A DNA stretch of 64,000 nt from Pandoraea nosoerga (GCF_902459585.1 NZ_CABPSC010000010.1:124001-188000); one strand, 5' to 3'. Counted from the first letter of the stretch, positions 35,478 through 46,338 are shown. Notes: generated from the letters alone by a model not told the origin. Made by a program: numbers and translations.

Positions 35478-35927
35478 ATGGTAGCGCGTTGGCGCAAGAT
35501 GCGCCGTGCACCGTTTCGACGCCCACCGAGCGCCTTTGCCTTGAACCGTCCGCCCCCCGACTCCGCCAACGTCTCCGAACCGTGCGCCGACGCCGCGCGC
35601 GACACTCATGCGCCAGGCGCGCCTGCATGCCGCATCACGCTTGCGCCGTCGGGCTGGCAATTCGATGCGCCGCCCGACGTGCCGATTCTGCTCGCCGCGC
35701 AGGCGGCGGGCGTCAGGCTGCCGAGCCTGTGCCGCAACGGCACGTGCCGGGCCTGTCTGTGCCGGGCGCAGACGGGCGGCGCACCGGCGCCGGTAACGTA
35801 CCGCATCGAGTGGCCGGGCATGTCGCGCGAGGAGAAGGCCGAGGGCTGGCTGTTGCCTTGCTGCGCCTACGCGCGCGGCGAGCTCGTGATCGACGCGCCC
35901 GATGCCGTGCGTGTCGCCCTTTGTTAA
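35478..35927 (+). CDS. plant-type [2Fe-2S] ferredoxin
   Basis: 149 residues. The C-terminal domain has the cluster ligands LCRNGTCRACLCRAQ (C-x4-C-x2-C) and a distal cysteine in LLPCCAYARGELVID, preceded by the beta-grasp strand RITLAPSGWQFDAPPDVPIL. It carries electrons for an unidentified partner oxidoreductase. GGGGAACGGGTT precedes the ATG at 35478; ATG at 35499 is an alternative. The N-terminal 50 residues are low complexity. It is 63 bases upstream of ettA and may be co-transcribed with it. Confidence 0.8.
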   Translation: MVARWRKMRRAPFRRPPSAFALNRPPPDSANVSEPCADAARDTHAPGAPACRITLAPSGWQFDAPPDVPILLAAQAAGVRLPSLCRNGTCRACLCRAQTGGAPAPVTYRIEWPGMSREEKAEGWLLPCCAYARGELVIDAPDAVRVALC

Positions 35928-35990
35928 ACTTGCCGCTATCTGGCGCTCGCCCGAGAGCCGTCACAACCGTTTCAGAATCAGGAAAGCCGA

Positions 35991-37658
<1,668 letters not shown>

Positions 37659-37662
37659 TGCA

Positions 37663-37690
37663 GGAAAAGGCGCCGCAAGGCGCCTTTTCC
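37663..37690 (+). terminator. intrinsic terminator after ettA
   Basis: 12-bp perfect stem GGAAAAGGCGCC / GGCGCCTTTTCC with loop GCAA, starting four bases after the stop codon. The T-run is in the stem, so it can work in both directions. Confidence 0.85.
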
Positions 37691-37797
37691 GTTTGGACGC
37701 GATCAAGCGAACGTGGTGAACGCTGTATATCCGACGAGCCATGCCGGTGCGCGCAGCACCGCATGACCCGCCATTTTGACGAATCGGGAGTGTGCAA

Positions 37798-38595
37798 ATG
37801 AGCCAGTCAGTGAATCAGTTGGATGGAAAGGTCGCCGTGGTCACCGGGGCGGCGAGCGGCATCGGCAAGGAAATCGCGCTCACGCTCGCGCGTGCCGGCG
37901 CGGCAGTCGCCATTGCCGATCTGAACCAGCAGGGCGCCGACGCCGTGGCCGAAGAGATCAAGGCGGCGGGCGGGCGCGCGATCGGCGTGGCGATGGACGT
38001 GACGAACGAAGACGCCGTGAACGGCGGCATCGACAAGGTCGCCGAAACGTTCGGTTCGATCGACATTCTGATTTCGAACGCGGGCATTCAGATCGTCAAT
38101 CCGATCGAGAACTACGCGTTCGCCGACTGGAAGAAGATGCAGGCCATTCACGTGGACGGCGCCTTCCTCACCACGAAGGCGGCGCTCAAGCACATGTACA
38201 AGGACGATCGCGGCGGCATCGTGATCTACATGGGCTCGGTGCACTCGCACGAGGCCTCGCCGCTGAAGTCGGCCTACGTGGCGGCCAAGCACGCGCTGCT
38301 CGGGCTCGCGCGCGTGCTCGCCAAGGAGGGCGCGAAGCACAACGTGCGCTCGCACGTCATCTGCCCGGGCTTCGTGCGCACACCGCTCGTCGACAAACAG
38401 ATTCCCGAACAGGCCAAGGAACTCGGCATTTCGGAAGACGAGGTCATCAAGAAGGTCATGCTCGGCGGCACGGTCGACGGCGTATTCACCACCGTGGACG
38501 ACGTCGCGCAGACCGCGCTCTTCCTGTGCACGTTCCCGTCGGCCGCCTTCACGGGGCAGTCCTTCGTGGTGAGCCACGGCTGGTTCATGCAGTAA
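37798..38595 (+). CDS. bdhA: 3-hydroxybutyrate dehydrogenase
   Basis: 265 residues, short-chain dehydrogenase. NAD site [21 protein letters not shown] motif ISNAGIQ, catalytic Ser in [15 protein letters not shown] and [10 protein letters not shown] (Y-x3-K), with a C-terminal HGWFMQ. The [13 protein letters not shown] block and C terminus are characteristic of D-3-hydroxybutyrate dehydrogenases, which oxidise hydroxybutyrate to acetoacetate in polyhydroxybutyrate turnover. GGGAG lies 7 bases before the ATG at 37798. The patatin gene follows in the same orientation after 103 bases. Confidence 0.92.
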   Translation: MSQSVNQLDGKVAVVTGAASGIGKEIALTLARAGAAVAIADLNQQGADAVAEEIKAAGGRAIGVAMDVTNEDAVNGGIDKVAETFGSIDILISNAGIQIVNPIENYAFADWKKMQAIHVDGAFLTTKAALKHMYKDDRGGIVIYMGSVHSHEASPLKSAYVAAKHALLGLARVLAKEGAKHNVRSHVICPGFVRTPLVDKQIPEQAKELGISEDEVIKKVMLGGTVDGVFTTVDDVAQTALFLCTFPSAAFTGQSFVVSHGWFMQ

Positions 38596-38698
38596 CCGGC
38601 CAATTAGTAGCCGGCCAATTCCCGACGCGCGAGGCGGGGGCGGGAGCCGCCCGCGCCGTCGCACCCGGTCAGCGTCTGCAAGCCTCAGGAGAACGTTC

Positions 38699-39880
38699 AT
38701 GACGGCCAATCCGCCGAAAGTCCCCAAGCGGGCCATCGAACTGCCGCCTTACGAGACGGTGGCGCTCGTGTTGCAGGGCGGCGGCGCGCTCGGGGCCTAT
38801 CAGGCGGGTGTGTACGCGGGTCTGTACGAAGCGGGCATCGAGCCGAACTGGATCGCGGGTATTTCGATCGGTGCGCTCAATACCGCCATCATCGCCGGCA
38901 ATGCGCCCGAGCGTCGCGTGGCTCAGCTCGAAGCGTTCTGGCGCACGATCTGCGAGCCGGCCGTGTTCCCACCGCTGCCCGCACCGTTCGAAGCAGCCAT
39001 CCTCAACGGTCCGGAATCGGGGCGCATTGCGTACAGCGCGTGGCAGGCCTGGCGCGCATTGGTCGAGGGGCAGAAGGGCTTCTTCACACCGCGCTGGCCG
39101 CAGCCGCTGCCCACCGCCATGGGCGATCCCGCGCACGCGAGCTATTACGACACGACCGCGCTGCGCGCCACGCTCGAACGCTTCGCCGACTTCGATCGCA
39201 TCAACTCGCGCGAGATTCGCGTATCCGTCGGGGCGGTCAACGTGCATACCGGCAACTTCGTCTATTTCGACAATACGCGCGAGGTGCTGCGTCCGGAGCA
39301 CTTCATGGCGTCCGGTGCGCTGCCGCCGGGCTTTCCCGCCGTGGAGATCGATGGGCAGTATTTCTGGGACGGCGGTCTCGTATCGAATACCCCGCTCTCG
39401 GAGGTGCTGGGCACCTCGCCGCGGCGCGACACGATCGCGTTCCAGGTGGATCTGTGGAGTGCGCGCGGCCCGCTGCCGGACAATCTGAACGACGTGGCCG
39501 ACCGGCAAAAGGACATCCAGTTCTCGAGCCGCACGCGTCTCGTCACGGACAACTTGCAGCGTGCGCAGCATTATCGCCGCGTGTTGCGCGAGGTGCTCGA
39601 GCGCGTGCCTGCCGACGTGCGCGCGCATGATCCGTGGTGCCACGCGGCGCAGGAAATCGCGTGCAGCAAACGCTACAACGTGATCCAGCTCATTTACCGG
39701 AACAAGGAATACGAGGGCCACTACAAGGACTACCAGTTCGGGCTGGCTGCCATGCTCGATCACTGGTCGAGCGGTCTCGACGACATGCGACGCACCCTCG
39801 CGCATCCCGACTGGCTCGCCATGCCGAGCGACACCACGGGCTTCGTCACGCACGACATCCACCGCCACGAAGCCGTCTGA
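38699..39880 (+). CDS. patatin-like phospholipase with DUF3734
   Basis: 393 residues. The patatin core has ALVLQGGGALGAYQAG (oxyanion glycines), nucleophile elbow GISIGALN (G-x-S-x-G) and the D-G dyad FWDGGLVSNTPL. A C-terminal DUF3734-type region (about 270-390) follows. A Ser-Asp lipid acyl hydrolase is predicted. The repeated pairing with 3-hydroxybutyrate dehydrogenase in Burkholderiaceae suggests a role in polyhydroxybutyrate or lipid turnover. No signal peptide. AGGAG precedes the ATG. Confidence 0.9.
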   Translation: MTANPPKVPKRAIELPPYETVALVLQGGGALGAYQAGVYAGLYEAGIEPNWIAGISIGALNTAIIAGNAPERRVAQLEAFWRTICEPAVFPPLPAPFEAAILNGPESGRIAYSAWQAWRALVEGQKGFFTPRWPQPLPTAMGDPAHASYYDTTALRATLERFADFDRINSREIRVSVGAVNVHTGNFVYFDNTREVLRPEHFMASGALPPGFPAVEIDGQYFWDGGLVSNTPLSEVLGTSPRRDTIAFQVDLWSARGPLPDNLNDVADRQKDIQFSSRTRLVTDNLQRAQHYRRVLREVLERVPADVRAHDPWCHAAQEIACSKRYNVIQLIYRNKEYEGHYKDYQFGLAAMLDHWSSGLDDMRRTLAHPDWLAMPSDTTGFVTHDIHRHEAV

Positions 39881-39999
39881 GCCGGGCTGTCACCGTCCCG
39901 GCTTCGCGCATAAGCCACGGCGCGCGCCATCACTTCGCCCGCCTGCGGCGCGCCGCTCCCCGCCCCCCGGGGACGCCGCAAGGCTTTGGCGCCGGCGCA

Positions 40000-41706
40000 T
40001 CACTGCGCCAGCGCGGTCTCCAGCCGTAGCCTGAGCGGCTGCAGGTCCAGCAGCATCGCCGTGCGCGCCTGAGCGCCGGCCGCCGGCAACTCCACGGCTT
40101 CACGCATGTCGTGGCGCATCTCGTGCGTGGCACGGCCGAGCAGCAGCGCCGGCACTGGCAGCTTGTCGGCGTCGTCGAGCGTGACGATGTTCTCGATCGC
40201 GTCGACCAGCAGGCCAAACTTGTCCTTGCCGTGTTCGATCACGAGGATCTTGCGCCCCTGCGCATCGTCGTGCGGCGGCATGCCGTAGAGCGCGCGCAAA
40301 TCGACGATGGTGACCAGCTCGCGGCGCAGGTTCAGGATGCCGCGCACGAAGGGCGGCGCGCCCGGCGCCGGCATGACGTCGGGCGAGTCGTGAATGATCT
40401 CTCGCAACTGATCGAGGCGCACCGCGAGCATGTGCTGCAAACGGAACGATACGTAAGCGTGGCGCGTGCCGCGCGACGACTTCGCGCCCATGCGCGCTGC
40501 CGCCTCGCTCGCGCTCGCGTGCTGCGCGGCGGGCGCCTCGCGATACAGCTCGCGGTGGCCGCGCGTGAGTTCGAGCACCTGTGAATGCGTGAAGAGTTCG
40601 TCGGCGTTGAGCAGCACGATGTCGTCCGCCGGATCGCGCGCGATGCAGCCGGCGAAGAGCTGCGCATGCGACGCGCTGAAGGACGGCACGGCGAGCAGTT
40701 CATCGGCGAAGTACGTGACGATGCTGTCCACGGCGTCCACGAGCAGCCCGAAGTGGACGTCCTCCTGCCTGACGATCAGGATGCGGCGCGGGTCGGACGC
40801 CGTGCCTGCGATGCCCGCATCCGGGCGGGCGGCCTGCAGGCCGAGGAAGTGCGCGAAGTCGATCACCGGCACGATCGTGCCCCGGAGGTTGAGCATGCCG
40901 ACGCAGAACGCGCTCGCGAGCGCCGAATTCTGCAGCTCGGGCACGCGGATGATTTCGCGAATCGCGCTCATCGGCAGCGCGAGTCGCGAGCGCTCGACGG
41001 TGAACGACACGCACTGCAGGCGCTGACGTTGCTGGCGGCGCTGCGGCGCGCTGAGCGCCTGGCGTGCGATCAACTGCGGCATGTTTTCGATGCGCACGAG
41101 GGCGCCCGGCGCGAGGATTTGCAGAATGCGATCGCCGCCGTCGAGCTTGATCGCGCCCGCGATGACCCGTGGCGCCGTATGCGAGGTGCCGTACTGAAAG
41201 CTGGTGCGTTGCGACGCGCGCACGCGCAGGAGCTCGCCCGTGGCGTCGAACCACAGCCCCACGCGCACGCCATCGACGTCGACGATGGCGATCTTGCCGG
41301 CGTCGTGGTGCGCCGCGGGCGCGTCGGCCGTCATCGCCAGCAGCGGCGTCAGATCGACGATGGGGATCAGCGTGCCGCGCAGGTTGAACAGCCCGAGCAG
41401 GAACGGCGGCGCGAGCGGCACGGGCGTGACGCGCGACGGATAGTTCACCACTTCCTGCAGCGCGACGATGGGCAGCGCGAATTCAATGCCGCCGAGATGG
41501 AACGAGCCGAAGACTTCGGCCTCGTCCGTCCTGGGCATCGTGGGCACTTTGGGCACTTTGGGCGCCTCGGGCGTTGCCTTTGCCGGCGCGCCGACGCCTT
41601 GATACGCGTGATAGGGCGACGTCGTCTGCGGCAGAACGGCCGTGCCGGCGACGGCGTCGCGCGTGGAGACCGGCAGGAAGGGAAAGCCTGGCGTGCGAGC
41701 ATTCAT
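40000..41706 (-). CDS. triple-CheW-domain scaffold protein
   Basis: 568 residues. Three CheW domains in tandem: about 65-215 (GGIEFALPIVALQEVV, GLFNLRGTLIPIVDLTPLL), 230-375 (VSFTVERSRLALPMSAIREI, GMLNLRGTIVPVIDF) and 410-555 (VSFRLQHMLAVRLDQLREII, GILNLRRELVTIVDLRALYG). Multi-CheW proteins act as scaffolds that alter receptor-kinase array geometry or hold several receptors. The N terminus (about 1-60) is low complexity, with PKVPKVPTMP from a 9-bp array. The start overlaps the cheD stop (ATGA). No CheA is encoded in the window. Confidence 0.9.
   Translation of the reverse strand: MNARTPGFPFLPVSTRDAVAGTAVLPQTTSPYHAYQGVGAPAKATPEAPKVPKVPTMPRTDEAEVFGSFHLGGIEFALPIVALQEVVNYPSRVTPVPLAPPFLLGLFNLRGTLIPIVDLTPLLAMTADAPAAHHDAGKIAIVDVDGVRVGLWFDATGELLRVRASQRTSFQYGTSHTAPRVIAGAIKLDGGDRILQILAPGALVRIENMPQLIARQALSAPQRRQQRQRLQCVSFTVERSRLALPMSAIREIIRVPELQNSALASAFCVGMLNLRGTIVPVIDFAHFLGLQAARPDAGIAGTASDPRRILIVRQEDVHFGLLVDAVDSIVTYFADELLAVPSFSASHAQLFAGCIARDPADDIVLLNADELFTHSQVLELTRGHRELYREAPAAQHASASEAAARMGAKSSRGTRHAYVSFRLQHMLAVRLDQLREIIHDSPDVMPAPGAPPFVRGILNLRRELVTIVDLRALYGMPPHDDAQGRKILVIEHGKDKFGLLVDAIENIVTLDDADKLPVPALLLGRATHEMRHDMREAVELPAAGAQARTAMLLDLQPLRLRLETALAQ
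41533..41577 (-). repeat. 5 x 9-bp array inside the triple-CheW gene
   Basis: Units of the type GGGCACTTT in frame, encoding the Pro-Lys-Val-like repeats of the N-terminal linker. Gain or loss of units keeps the frame. Confidence 0.65.
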
Positions 41707-42230
41707 GATTCACGTCCCACGAGTCGGAGGGCCGGGCGGCGAGGGGCGGCCGCGCCGCCGTTGCAGCCGATGGTGCGCACGGCAAATGCGTGCCGTGCGC
41801 AGTCGATGGTCAGTTGGCGGCCGACGTCGCCGCCGACTTCGATATGCACGATCGGGATGCCCGCCGCGGTGACGAGCGCCTGCGCCACTCTGGCATTGGC
41901 CTCGCCGATCAGCCCGTGCCTCGCCGGCGGCTGGTGCGGCATCATGTTGCCGCCCCCGGCAATCACGGCCTCGATCTCGCCGCGCCGTGCACCGGTCGCC
42001 TTCAGGAGCGCGAGCAGCGACGGCACTGCCTGCGTGACGTACTTCGCGCCGATGGCGAGCACCGGCTGCGGCGACTCGGGCAGCAGACAGTGCGCCAGTG
42101 CGTACAGGCCGCGCGCCCGCCACATCAGGCCGATACCCACGCAGGAGCCGAGGGTTGCGCGCAACACGTCGCCGCCGCGCCCCAGGCGCACCTCGCCCAT
42201 CAATACCTGGATGTCATGCGACGGCCCCAT
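41703..42230 (-). CDS. cheD: chemoreceptor glutamine deamidase CheD
   Basis: 175 residues. TLGSCVGIGLMW holds the catalytic Cys and AHCLLPE the catalytic His, followed by GAKYVTQAV, IEAVIAGGGNMM and GEANARVAQALVTAAGIPI, all typical of CheD. It deamidates receptor glutamines. It overlaps cheR by 17 bases upstream and the CheW gene by four bases downstream, so the three are one transcript. The start MGPSHDIQVLMGEVRLG is chosen from family alignment. Confidence 0.92.
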   Translation of the reverse strand: MGPSHDIQVLMGEVRLGRGGDVLRATLGSCVGIGLMWRARGLYALAHCLLPESPQPVLAIGAKYVTQAVPSLLALLKATGARRGEIEAVIAGGGNMMPHQPPARHGLIGEANARVAQALVTAAGIPIVHIEVGGDVGRQLTIDCARHAFAVRTIGCNGGAAAPRRPALRLVGRES

Positions 42231-43056
42231 TCGGTGCTCCCTGGTTCCGGTAGATGAGCGGCTGCTCGAAGCGATAGCCGGTCGAGAGCCGCGCAAGCGA
42301 CTCCGATTCGCCGACGATCAGCACGCCGTGGGGGGCGAGCGTGCGGCGCACGTTCTCGAGCACGCGTTCCTGGTCGGCAGTCTCGAAATAGATCAGCACG
42401 TTGCGCAGCATGACGAGATCGAAAGCCTCGCGTCGCGCCATGTGCTGGTACAGGTTGTGCTCGGCGAACGTGATGTGGGCGCGTAGCTCCGGCACGACCG
42501 TGAAGCCGGCCGCGTCGGCACGGAAGTACTTCGCGAGCATGGCCGGGCGCTGCTGCCGCAGACCGTCGATGCTGCGTCCGCCGTAGCGCCCCGCCGCCGC
42601 CGAGGCGAGCACCTGGCTCGAAATGTCGGTGGCGTGGATCTGATACTGGAAGCCCGGATGGCGCGCGCGAAATTCCTCGCAAATCATCGCCGCCGAATAC
42701 GGCTCCTCGCCGGAGGACGCCGCCGCCGACCACAGGCGCAGGCTGCGCCCGGGGTTCGCGGCATACCAGCGCGGCAGGTAGTGCTGCGCGAAGTAGTCCC
42801 AGACGCGCGGCGTGCGGAAGAACGCCGTTTCATTCGTCGTGACGAGATTCACGAAGTTGCGCACTTCGTCCGGTGCGTTCTCCAGCAGCGCGAGATAGTC
42901 GCGGTAGCAGCGCAGTGACAGCGTGCGCAGGCGCGGACGCAGGCGGCCTTGCAGCATCGTCCACTTCTTCTCGTTCATCGAGATGCCGGTGTGGCGATGC
43001 ACGGCGCGCAACAGCGCCTGCTGGGTGCCGGGGTCGACGTCGGCTTCGATTTCCAT
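42214..43056 (-). CDS. cheR: chemotaxis methyltransferase CheR
   Basis: 280 residues. The all-alpha N domain (about 10-80: HTGISMNEKKWTMLQGRLRP) is followed by the Rossmann methyltransferase domain: NETAFFRTPRVWDYF, LRLWSAAASSGEEPYSAAMI, IHATDISSQVLASA, VMLRNVLIYFE and LIVGESESL. It methylates receptor glutamates with S-adenosylmethionine, probably on the adjacent twin-PAS receptor. Just upstream is an array of five 8-bp units. An earlier in-frame start would run through that array. Confidence 0.93.
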   Translation of the reverse strand: MEIEADVDPGTQQALLRAVHRHTGISMNEKKWTMLQGRLRPRLRTLSLRCYRDYLALLENAPDEVRNFVNLVTTNETAFFRTPRVWDYFAQHYLPRWYAANPGRSLRLWSAAASSGEEPYSAAMICEEFRARHPGFQYQIHATDISSQVLASAAAGRYGGRSIDGLRQQRPAMLAKYFRADAAGFTVVPELRAHITFAEHNLYQHMARREAFDLVMLRNVLIYFETADQERVLENVRRTLAPHGVLIVGESESLARLSTGYRFEQPLIYRNQGAPNGAVA

Positions 43057-43120
43057 GGCGGGCCCTCCGGGCGGACGGGTGAGCCGGCCGCGCACGGCGG
43101 GACTGTCGGGCGTGGCCGGG

Positions 43121-43160
43121 GCAATGAGGTAATGACGCAATGACGCAATGGCGCAATGAG
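43121..43160. repeat. 5 x 8-bp array upstream of cheR
   Basis: Units GCAATGAG, GTAATGAC, GCAATGAC, GCAATGGC, GCAATGAG in direct succession, 64 bases before the cheR start codon, in the gap between the receptor gene and cheR. Confidence 0.8.
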
Positions 43161-43239
43161 GCTGGCCGGGGGCGGGGGGACGGCGCCCTCGGGCGTGCCG
43201 CTCGCGGACGCAGCCCGCAGCGGCGCGCACGCTCCTTCG

Positions 43240-44937
43240 TTACACCCTGAAGCGCGATACCGTGCGATCGAGTTCCTCGGCGCCCTGGCTCAGACCGGTG
43301 GTCGCTTGCGCGATCGTCTCGCACGCGCCCGCCGAGCGCTCGGTTTCCTCGGCCACGTGCTGGATCGCCACGCTCACTTCGCGCGCGGCCACGAGCTGCT
43401 CCTCGGCTGCGCAGGAAATTTCCGAGATCGCCTGCGTGGTGCGCGACACGCCCGCCACGATCTTCTCGAACGCTTCGCCCGCCTGACGCGAGACGTCGCT
43501 GCCCTGCGCCACGCGTTTGGTCGATTCGTTGATCAGCTTGGAGATTTCCTTGGTGGCCTGTGACGAGCGCTCGGCCAGCTTGCGCACTTCGTCTGCCACG
43601 ACCGAGAAGCCGAGCCCGTGCTCGCCGGCGCGGGCCGCCTCGATGGCTGCGTTGAACGCGAGCAGATTCGTCTGGCCGGCGATCTCGCCAATGACCTTCA
43701 CGATCTCGCTGATGTCCTCGGATGACTTGTTGATGAGCTCCATCGCTTCGACCGAGCGGGCAATGGCGCGCGCCCCCGTCTCCGCTTCCTGCTGCGTCGA
43801 TCGGGCGAGCTGATCCGCGCCCTTGGTGTTGTCGGCAATGGAGTTGATCGACGCGGTGAGTTCCTCGATCGATGCATTCATCTCTTCGACGGTCGCCCCG
43901 AGCGCCTGCGCGCCCGTGGCGACGGTATTGGCCCGCTCGGCGATGTCGCGCGAGGCGCCCGTGAACTCGCCGGCCGAGTTGACCACCTTGCCGATGACGG
44001 CGCGCAGGTCGTCCATCATGTGACGAATGCCTTCGGCCAATTGGTCGATGGGATCGGTGCCCGCCACGGCGATCTCACCGGTCAGATCGCCCGCCGCGGC
44101 GCGGTTGACCGTCTCGAGCAGGCGCGCCACCTTGCGCTGATCTTCCTCCGCGCGGCGCTTCACGCTTGCCTCGAGCTCGACCTGCTGCGTGATGTCGGTG
44201 GCGAACTTCACCACCTTGTACGGTCGGCCGCTGGCGTCGAGGATCGGGTTGTACGTCGCCTGAATCCACACTTCGCGCCCGCCGCGCCCCAGCCGCTTGT
44301 AGCGGCCCGCGTCGAATTCACCGCGGTTGAGCTTCGCCCAGAACTCACGATAGGCGTCGGAGAGCGCGTAGTCCGGCTCGCAGAACAGGCGGTGATGCTT
44401 GCCGCGAATGTCGTCGAGCGTGTAGCCGAGCGTCTTCAGAAAGTTGTCGTTCGCGGTAATGACCGTGCCGTCGAGATTGAATTCGATGACCGCCTGAGCC
44501 AGATCGATCGCGCGCACCTTGCCCTCGAACTCGGCCGCCTGGCGCCGCTGCGCGGTGATGTCGGAGGCGAACTTCACCACCTTGTACGGACGGCCCTCGG
44601 CGTCCATGACGGGGTTGTACGACGCCTGGATCCACACTTCGCGCCCGCCCTTGCCGATGCGGCGGTACTCGCCCGAGTCGAATTCGCCCCGATTGAGCCG
44701 CGCCCAGAAGTCTCGGTAGGCGCTCGAGCCCGCGTACTCCGGGTCGCAGAACATGCGATGGTGCTTGCCCTCGATCTCGTCGAGCGAATAGCCGAGCGTC
44801 TTCAGGAAATTATCGTTTGCGTGCAGTACGTGGCCCTGCATGTCGAATTCGATGATGGCCTGAACCCGGTTGAGTGCGGCGCTGATGGCCTGCAGTTCCT
44901 GCTGTTCCATCTGGAATTCAGGCGTTGCGATTTCCAT
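43240..44937 (-). CDS. soluble twin-PAS methyl-accepting chemotaxis protein, BdlA-like
   Basis: 565 residues, no membrane segment. Two PAS domains about 70% identical to each other: about 15-125 ([35 protein letters not shown]) and 135-250 (the same blocks with small changes). A HAMP-like helical linker follows, then a full signalling domain with the hairpin tip [20 protein letters not shown]. The architecture matches BdlA, which links chemosensing to biofilm dispersal and c-di-GMP in Pseudomonas. No C-terminal CheR-docking pentapeptide. AGGGG precedes the ATG. A weak FliA-type promoter (TAAAGTCG-N11-GTCGTAAT) lies at 45049-45075 on this strand. Confidence 0.9.
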   Translation of the reverse strand: MEIATPEFQMEQQELQAISAALNRVQAIIEFDMQGHVLHANDNFLKTLGYSLDEIEGKHHRMFCDPEYAGSSAYRDFWARLNRGEFDSGEYRRIGKGGREVWIQASYNPVMDAEGRPYKVVKFASDITAQRRQAAEFEGKVRAIDLAQAVIEFNLDGTVITANDNFLKTLGYTLDDIRGKHHRLFCEPDYALSDAYREFWAKLNRGEFDAGRYKRLGRGGREVWIQATYNPILDASGRPYKVVKFATDITQQVELEASVKRRAEEDQRKVARLLETVNRAAAGDLTGEIAVAGTDPIDQLAEGIRHMMDDLRAVIGKVVNSAGEFTGASRDIAERANTVATGAQALGATVEEMNASIEELTASINSIADNTKGADQLARSTQQEAETGARAIARSVEAMELINKSSEDISEIVKVIGEIAGQTNLLAFNAAIEAARAGEHGLGFSVVADEVRKLAERSSQATKEISKLINESTKRVAQGSDVSRQAGEAFEKIVAGVSRTTQAISEISCAAEEQLVAAREVSVAIQHVAEETERSAGACETIAQATTGLSQGAEELDRTVSRFRV

Positions 44938-45658
44938 GACTTTTTCCCCTGTTGCGCTTGCCCCGGCGCGTAACTTGCGGCCATCACGAAAGCACTGTTG
45001 TTTGAATTCAAATTACCTAACCGAATTGCACAGCCCCCTATAGCGGTGATTACGACACCATCAAATTCGACTTTAGGTCGGTACTTGCCCGAGGATTGCC
45101 TGGTCTTTGAAAGGCGAACGCTTCGGAAAGGCCCGTCGGATAAGGATTCAAAGATAAAGGAAACAAATTGAAAGTCGACGCCGTTATCGCGTTATTACCT
45201 TTCAAACGCATGGATGGAATAAAGACTCGATTTGAGACGCGAAGGAAAGACGCGGCCAAGTGGCGAAGCTCGATGGCGGGGAAGGAGAGGCGGTCCGGCA
45301 TGTGAAATCCCATGCCTGCCGAACGGGAAAAAAAAGTCCCTCCTCCCGCGTCTGAAACGGGAGGAGGGTTGACTCAAGGCCGCACTTTTCGGGGCAATTG
45401 AAAGAGCGACGCTTAGCCATACGCAAACCGCATGCCAGCGTCGTTGCCTCGCCAAAACCCGCATGGTGACTGGTTTCGATCGGTGAATCGGGGTGCGGTG
45501 TTACGGCTTCGCCCGGCCATGTTACGTAACAAAGTGCGACACGTGTGGTGTTTGGCAACCTTCGCTTACACGGCTTACAGACGCGTGATGGGCCCGCAGA
45601 CGACGCAACGATATAAAGGAAGCGAACGGATGCACGTTCCCCTATCAGGAGTCAGACC
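44938..45658. other. 720-bp gap with AT-rich stretch and a possible sRNA
   Basis: No protein gene supported. 45000-45250 is clearly AT-richer than its surroundings and should hold the promoter of the receptor gene. A strong minus-strand terminator at 45328-45368 ends a transcript whose upstream 200 bases show no coherent coding frame that stops before the hairpin, so a small RNA is possible. The last 60 bases contain the promoter and ribosome binding site (TCAGGAG) of the small lipoprotein gene. Confidence 0.4.
45328..45368 (-). terminator. strong minus-strand terminator without an upstream gene
   Basis: 11-bp perfect stem CCCTCCTCCCG / CGGGAGGAGGG, 9-base loop, followed on the minus strand by ACTTTTTTTT. 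The only open frames upstream read straight through it, so it probably belongs to a non-coding RNA. Confidence 0.75.
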
Positions 45659-45796
45659 ATGAAGTTAGTCGTTGCTGCATTGCTGGCCGTCACCCTTGCC
45701 GGATGCGTCGTCGTACCGGCGCGGCCGTACTACGGCGGATATCACGGTGGATATTACGGCGGGTATTACAGTCACCCCTGCTGCTACCGCTATTGA
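45659..45796 (+). CDS. 45-residue Gly/Tyr-rich lipoprotein
   Basis: MKLVVAALLAVTLAGCVVVP: a lipoprotein signal peptide with lipobox LAGC (Cys16). The mature part is only about 30 residues, rich in Gly, Tyr and His (YYGGYHGGYYGGYY) and ending HPCCYRY with two cysteines. TCAGGAG lies 7 bases before the ATG. Small lipoproteins of this kind are common in Burkholderiaceae and have no known function. It is followed by a terminator shared with the convergent Pro-rich gene. Confidence 0.7.
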   Translation: MKLVVAALLAVTLAGCVVVPARPYYGGYHGGYYGGYYSHPCCYRY

Positions 45797-45876
45797 CCCT
45801 TCGCCGGCCTCGGGCGGACAAGCGGCAATCCGGTCCCCGGCGCCCCAGGCGGTGAAACCGCACCGCCAGCAAGACG

Positions 45877-45911
45877 AAGCCCCGCGGGATGGTTGTCCGG
45901 CGGGGCTTTTC
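45877..45911 (+). terminator. intrinsic terminator between convergent small genes
   Basis: 9-bp stem AAGCCCCGC / GCGGGGCTT with a 14-base loop, then TTTTCG on the plus strand. It serves the 45-residue lipoprotein gene. Confidence 0.7.
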
Positions 45912-45930
45912 GTTGCTGCGCTTGCGTGGA

Positions 45931-46236
45931 TCAGTGGCGATAGTGGCCGCCGTGGCGGTCCCAGCGGCGATCCCAGCCGCGATCGTGACGCCAGTGCCCC
46001 GGGGGCGGTCCACGCCAGTAGTGCGGGCGCGGTGCATAGATCACCGGCGGGGGCGGCGCCACGACCAGCGGTGCGGGCGCCGCATAGAGGGGAGGCGGCG
46101 CATAGACCGGCGCCGGGGCCACGATGGCGGGACCGGGAATACCGATGTTGACCGAGACGTCGGTGCGCGCGAGGGCGCTGCCCGAGGCGATCGCGGCCGC
46201 GAAGCCCACAGCGGCGATCCAGTAGTGACCTTTCAT
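45931..46236 (-). CDS. exported Pro-rich small protein
   Basis: 101 residues. A signal peptide ends at GSALA (about 22), then a proline/alanine-rich stretch with PAIVAPAPVYAPP-type repeats (about 35-70) and a His/Arg/Trp-rich C terminus (HYWRGPPPGHWRHD, DRHGGHYRH). AAGGAGAA lies close to the ATG. The composition resembles periplasmic PXPV-type or YXWGXG-type small proteins of Burkholderiales. Function unknown; the His-rich tail could bind metal. Confidence 0.7.
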   Translation of the reverse strand: MKGHYWIAAVGFAAAIASGSALARTDVSVNIGIPGPAIVAPAPVYAPPPLYAAPAPLVVAPPPPVIYAPRPHYWRGPPPGHWRHDRGWDRRWDRHGGHYRH

Positions 46237-46283
46237 CTGTTCTCCTTGTTTGACGACGCGCTCCCCGCGCGGACGAGGTCGGT

Positions 46284-46338
46284 GCGACCTTGTGGCGACC
46301 TTGTGGCGACTGTGGGGCGACTGTGGGGCGACCGTGTG
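46284..46338. repeat. 5 x 11-bp tandem array
   Basis: Units GCGACCTTGTG (two), GCGACTGTGGG (two), GCGACCGTGTG (one), 48 bases upstream of the Pro-rich exported protein gene. Confidence 0.85.

Noticed and set aside
39900-39935. Terminator between the patatin gene and the CheW gene
   Set aside because: A 7-bp stem (AGCCGGG / CCCGGCT) is followed by TCGCGC, not by T.
45195-45558. Minus-strand open frames over the 45328 terminator
   Set aside because: They read through a strong intrinsic terminator, differ in frame, and have no ribosome binding site or family motif.
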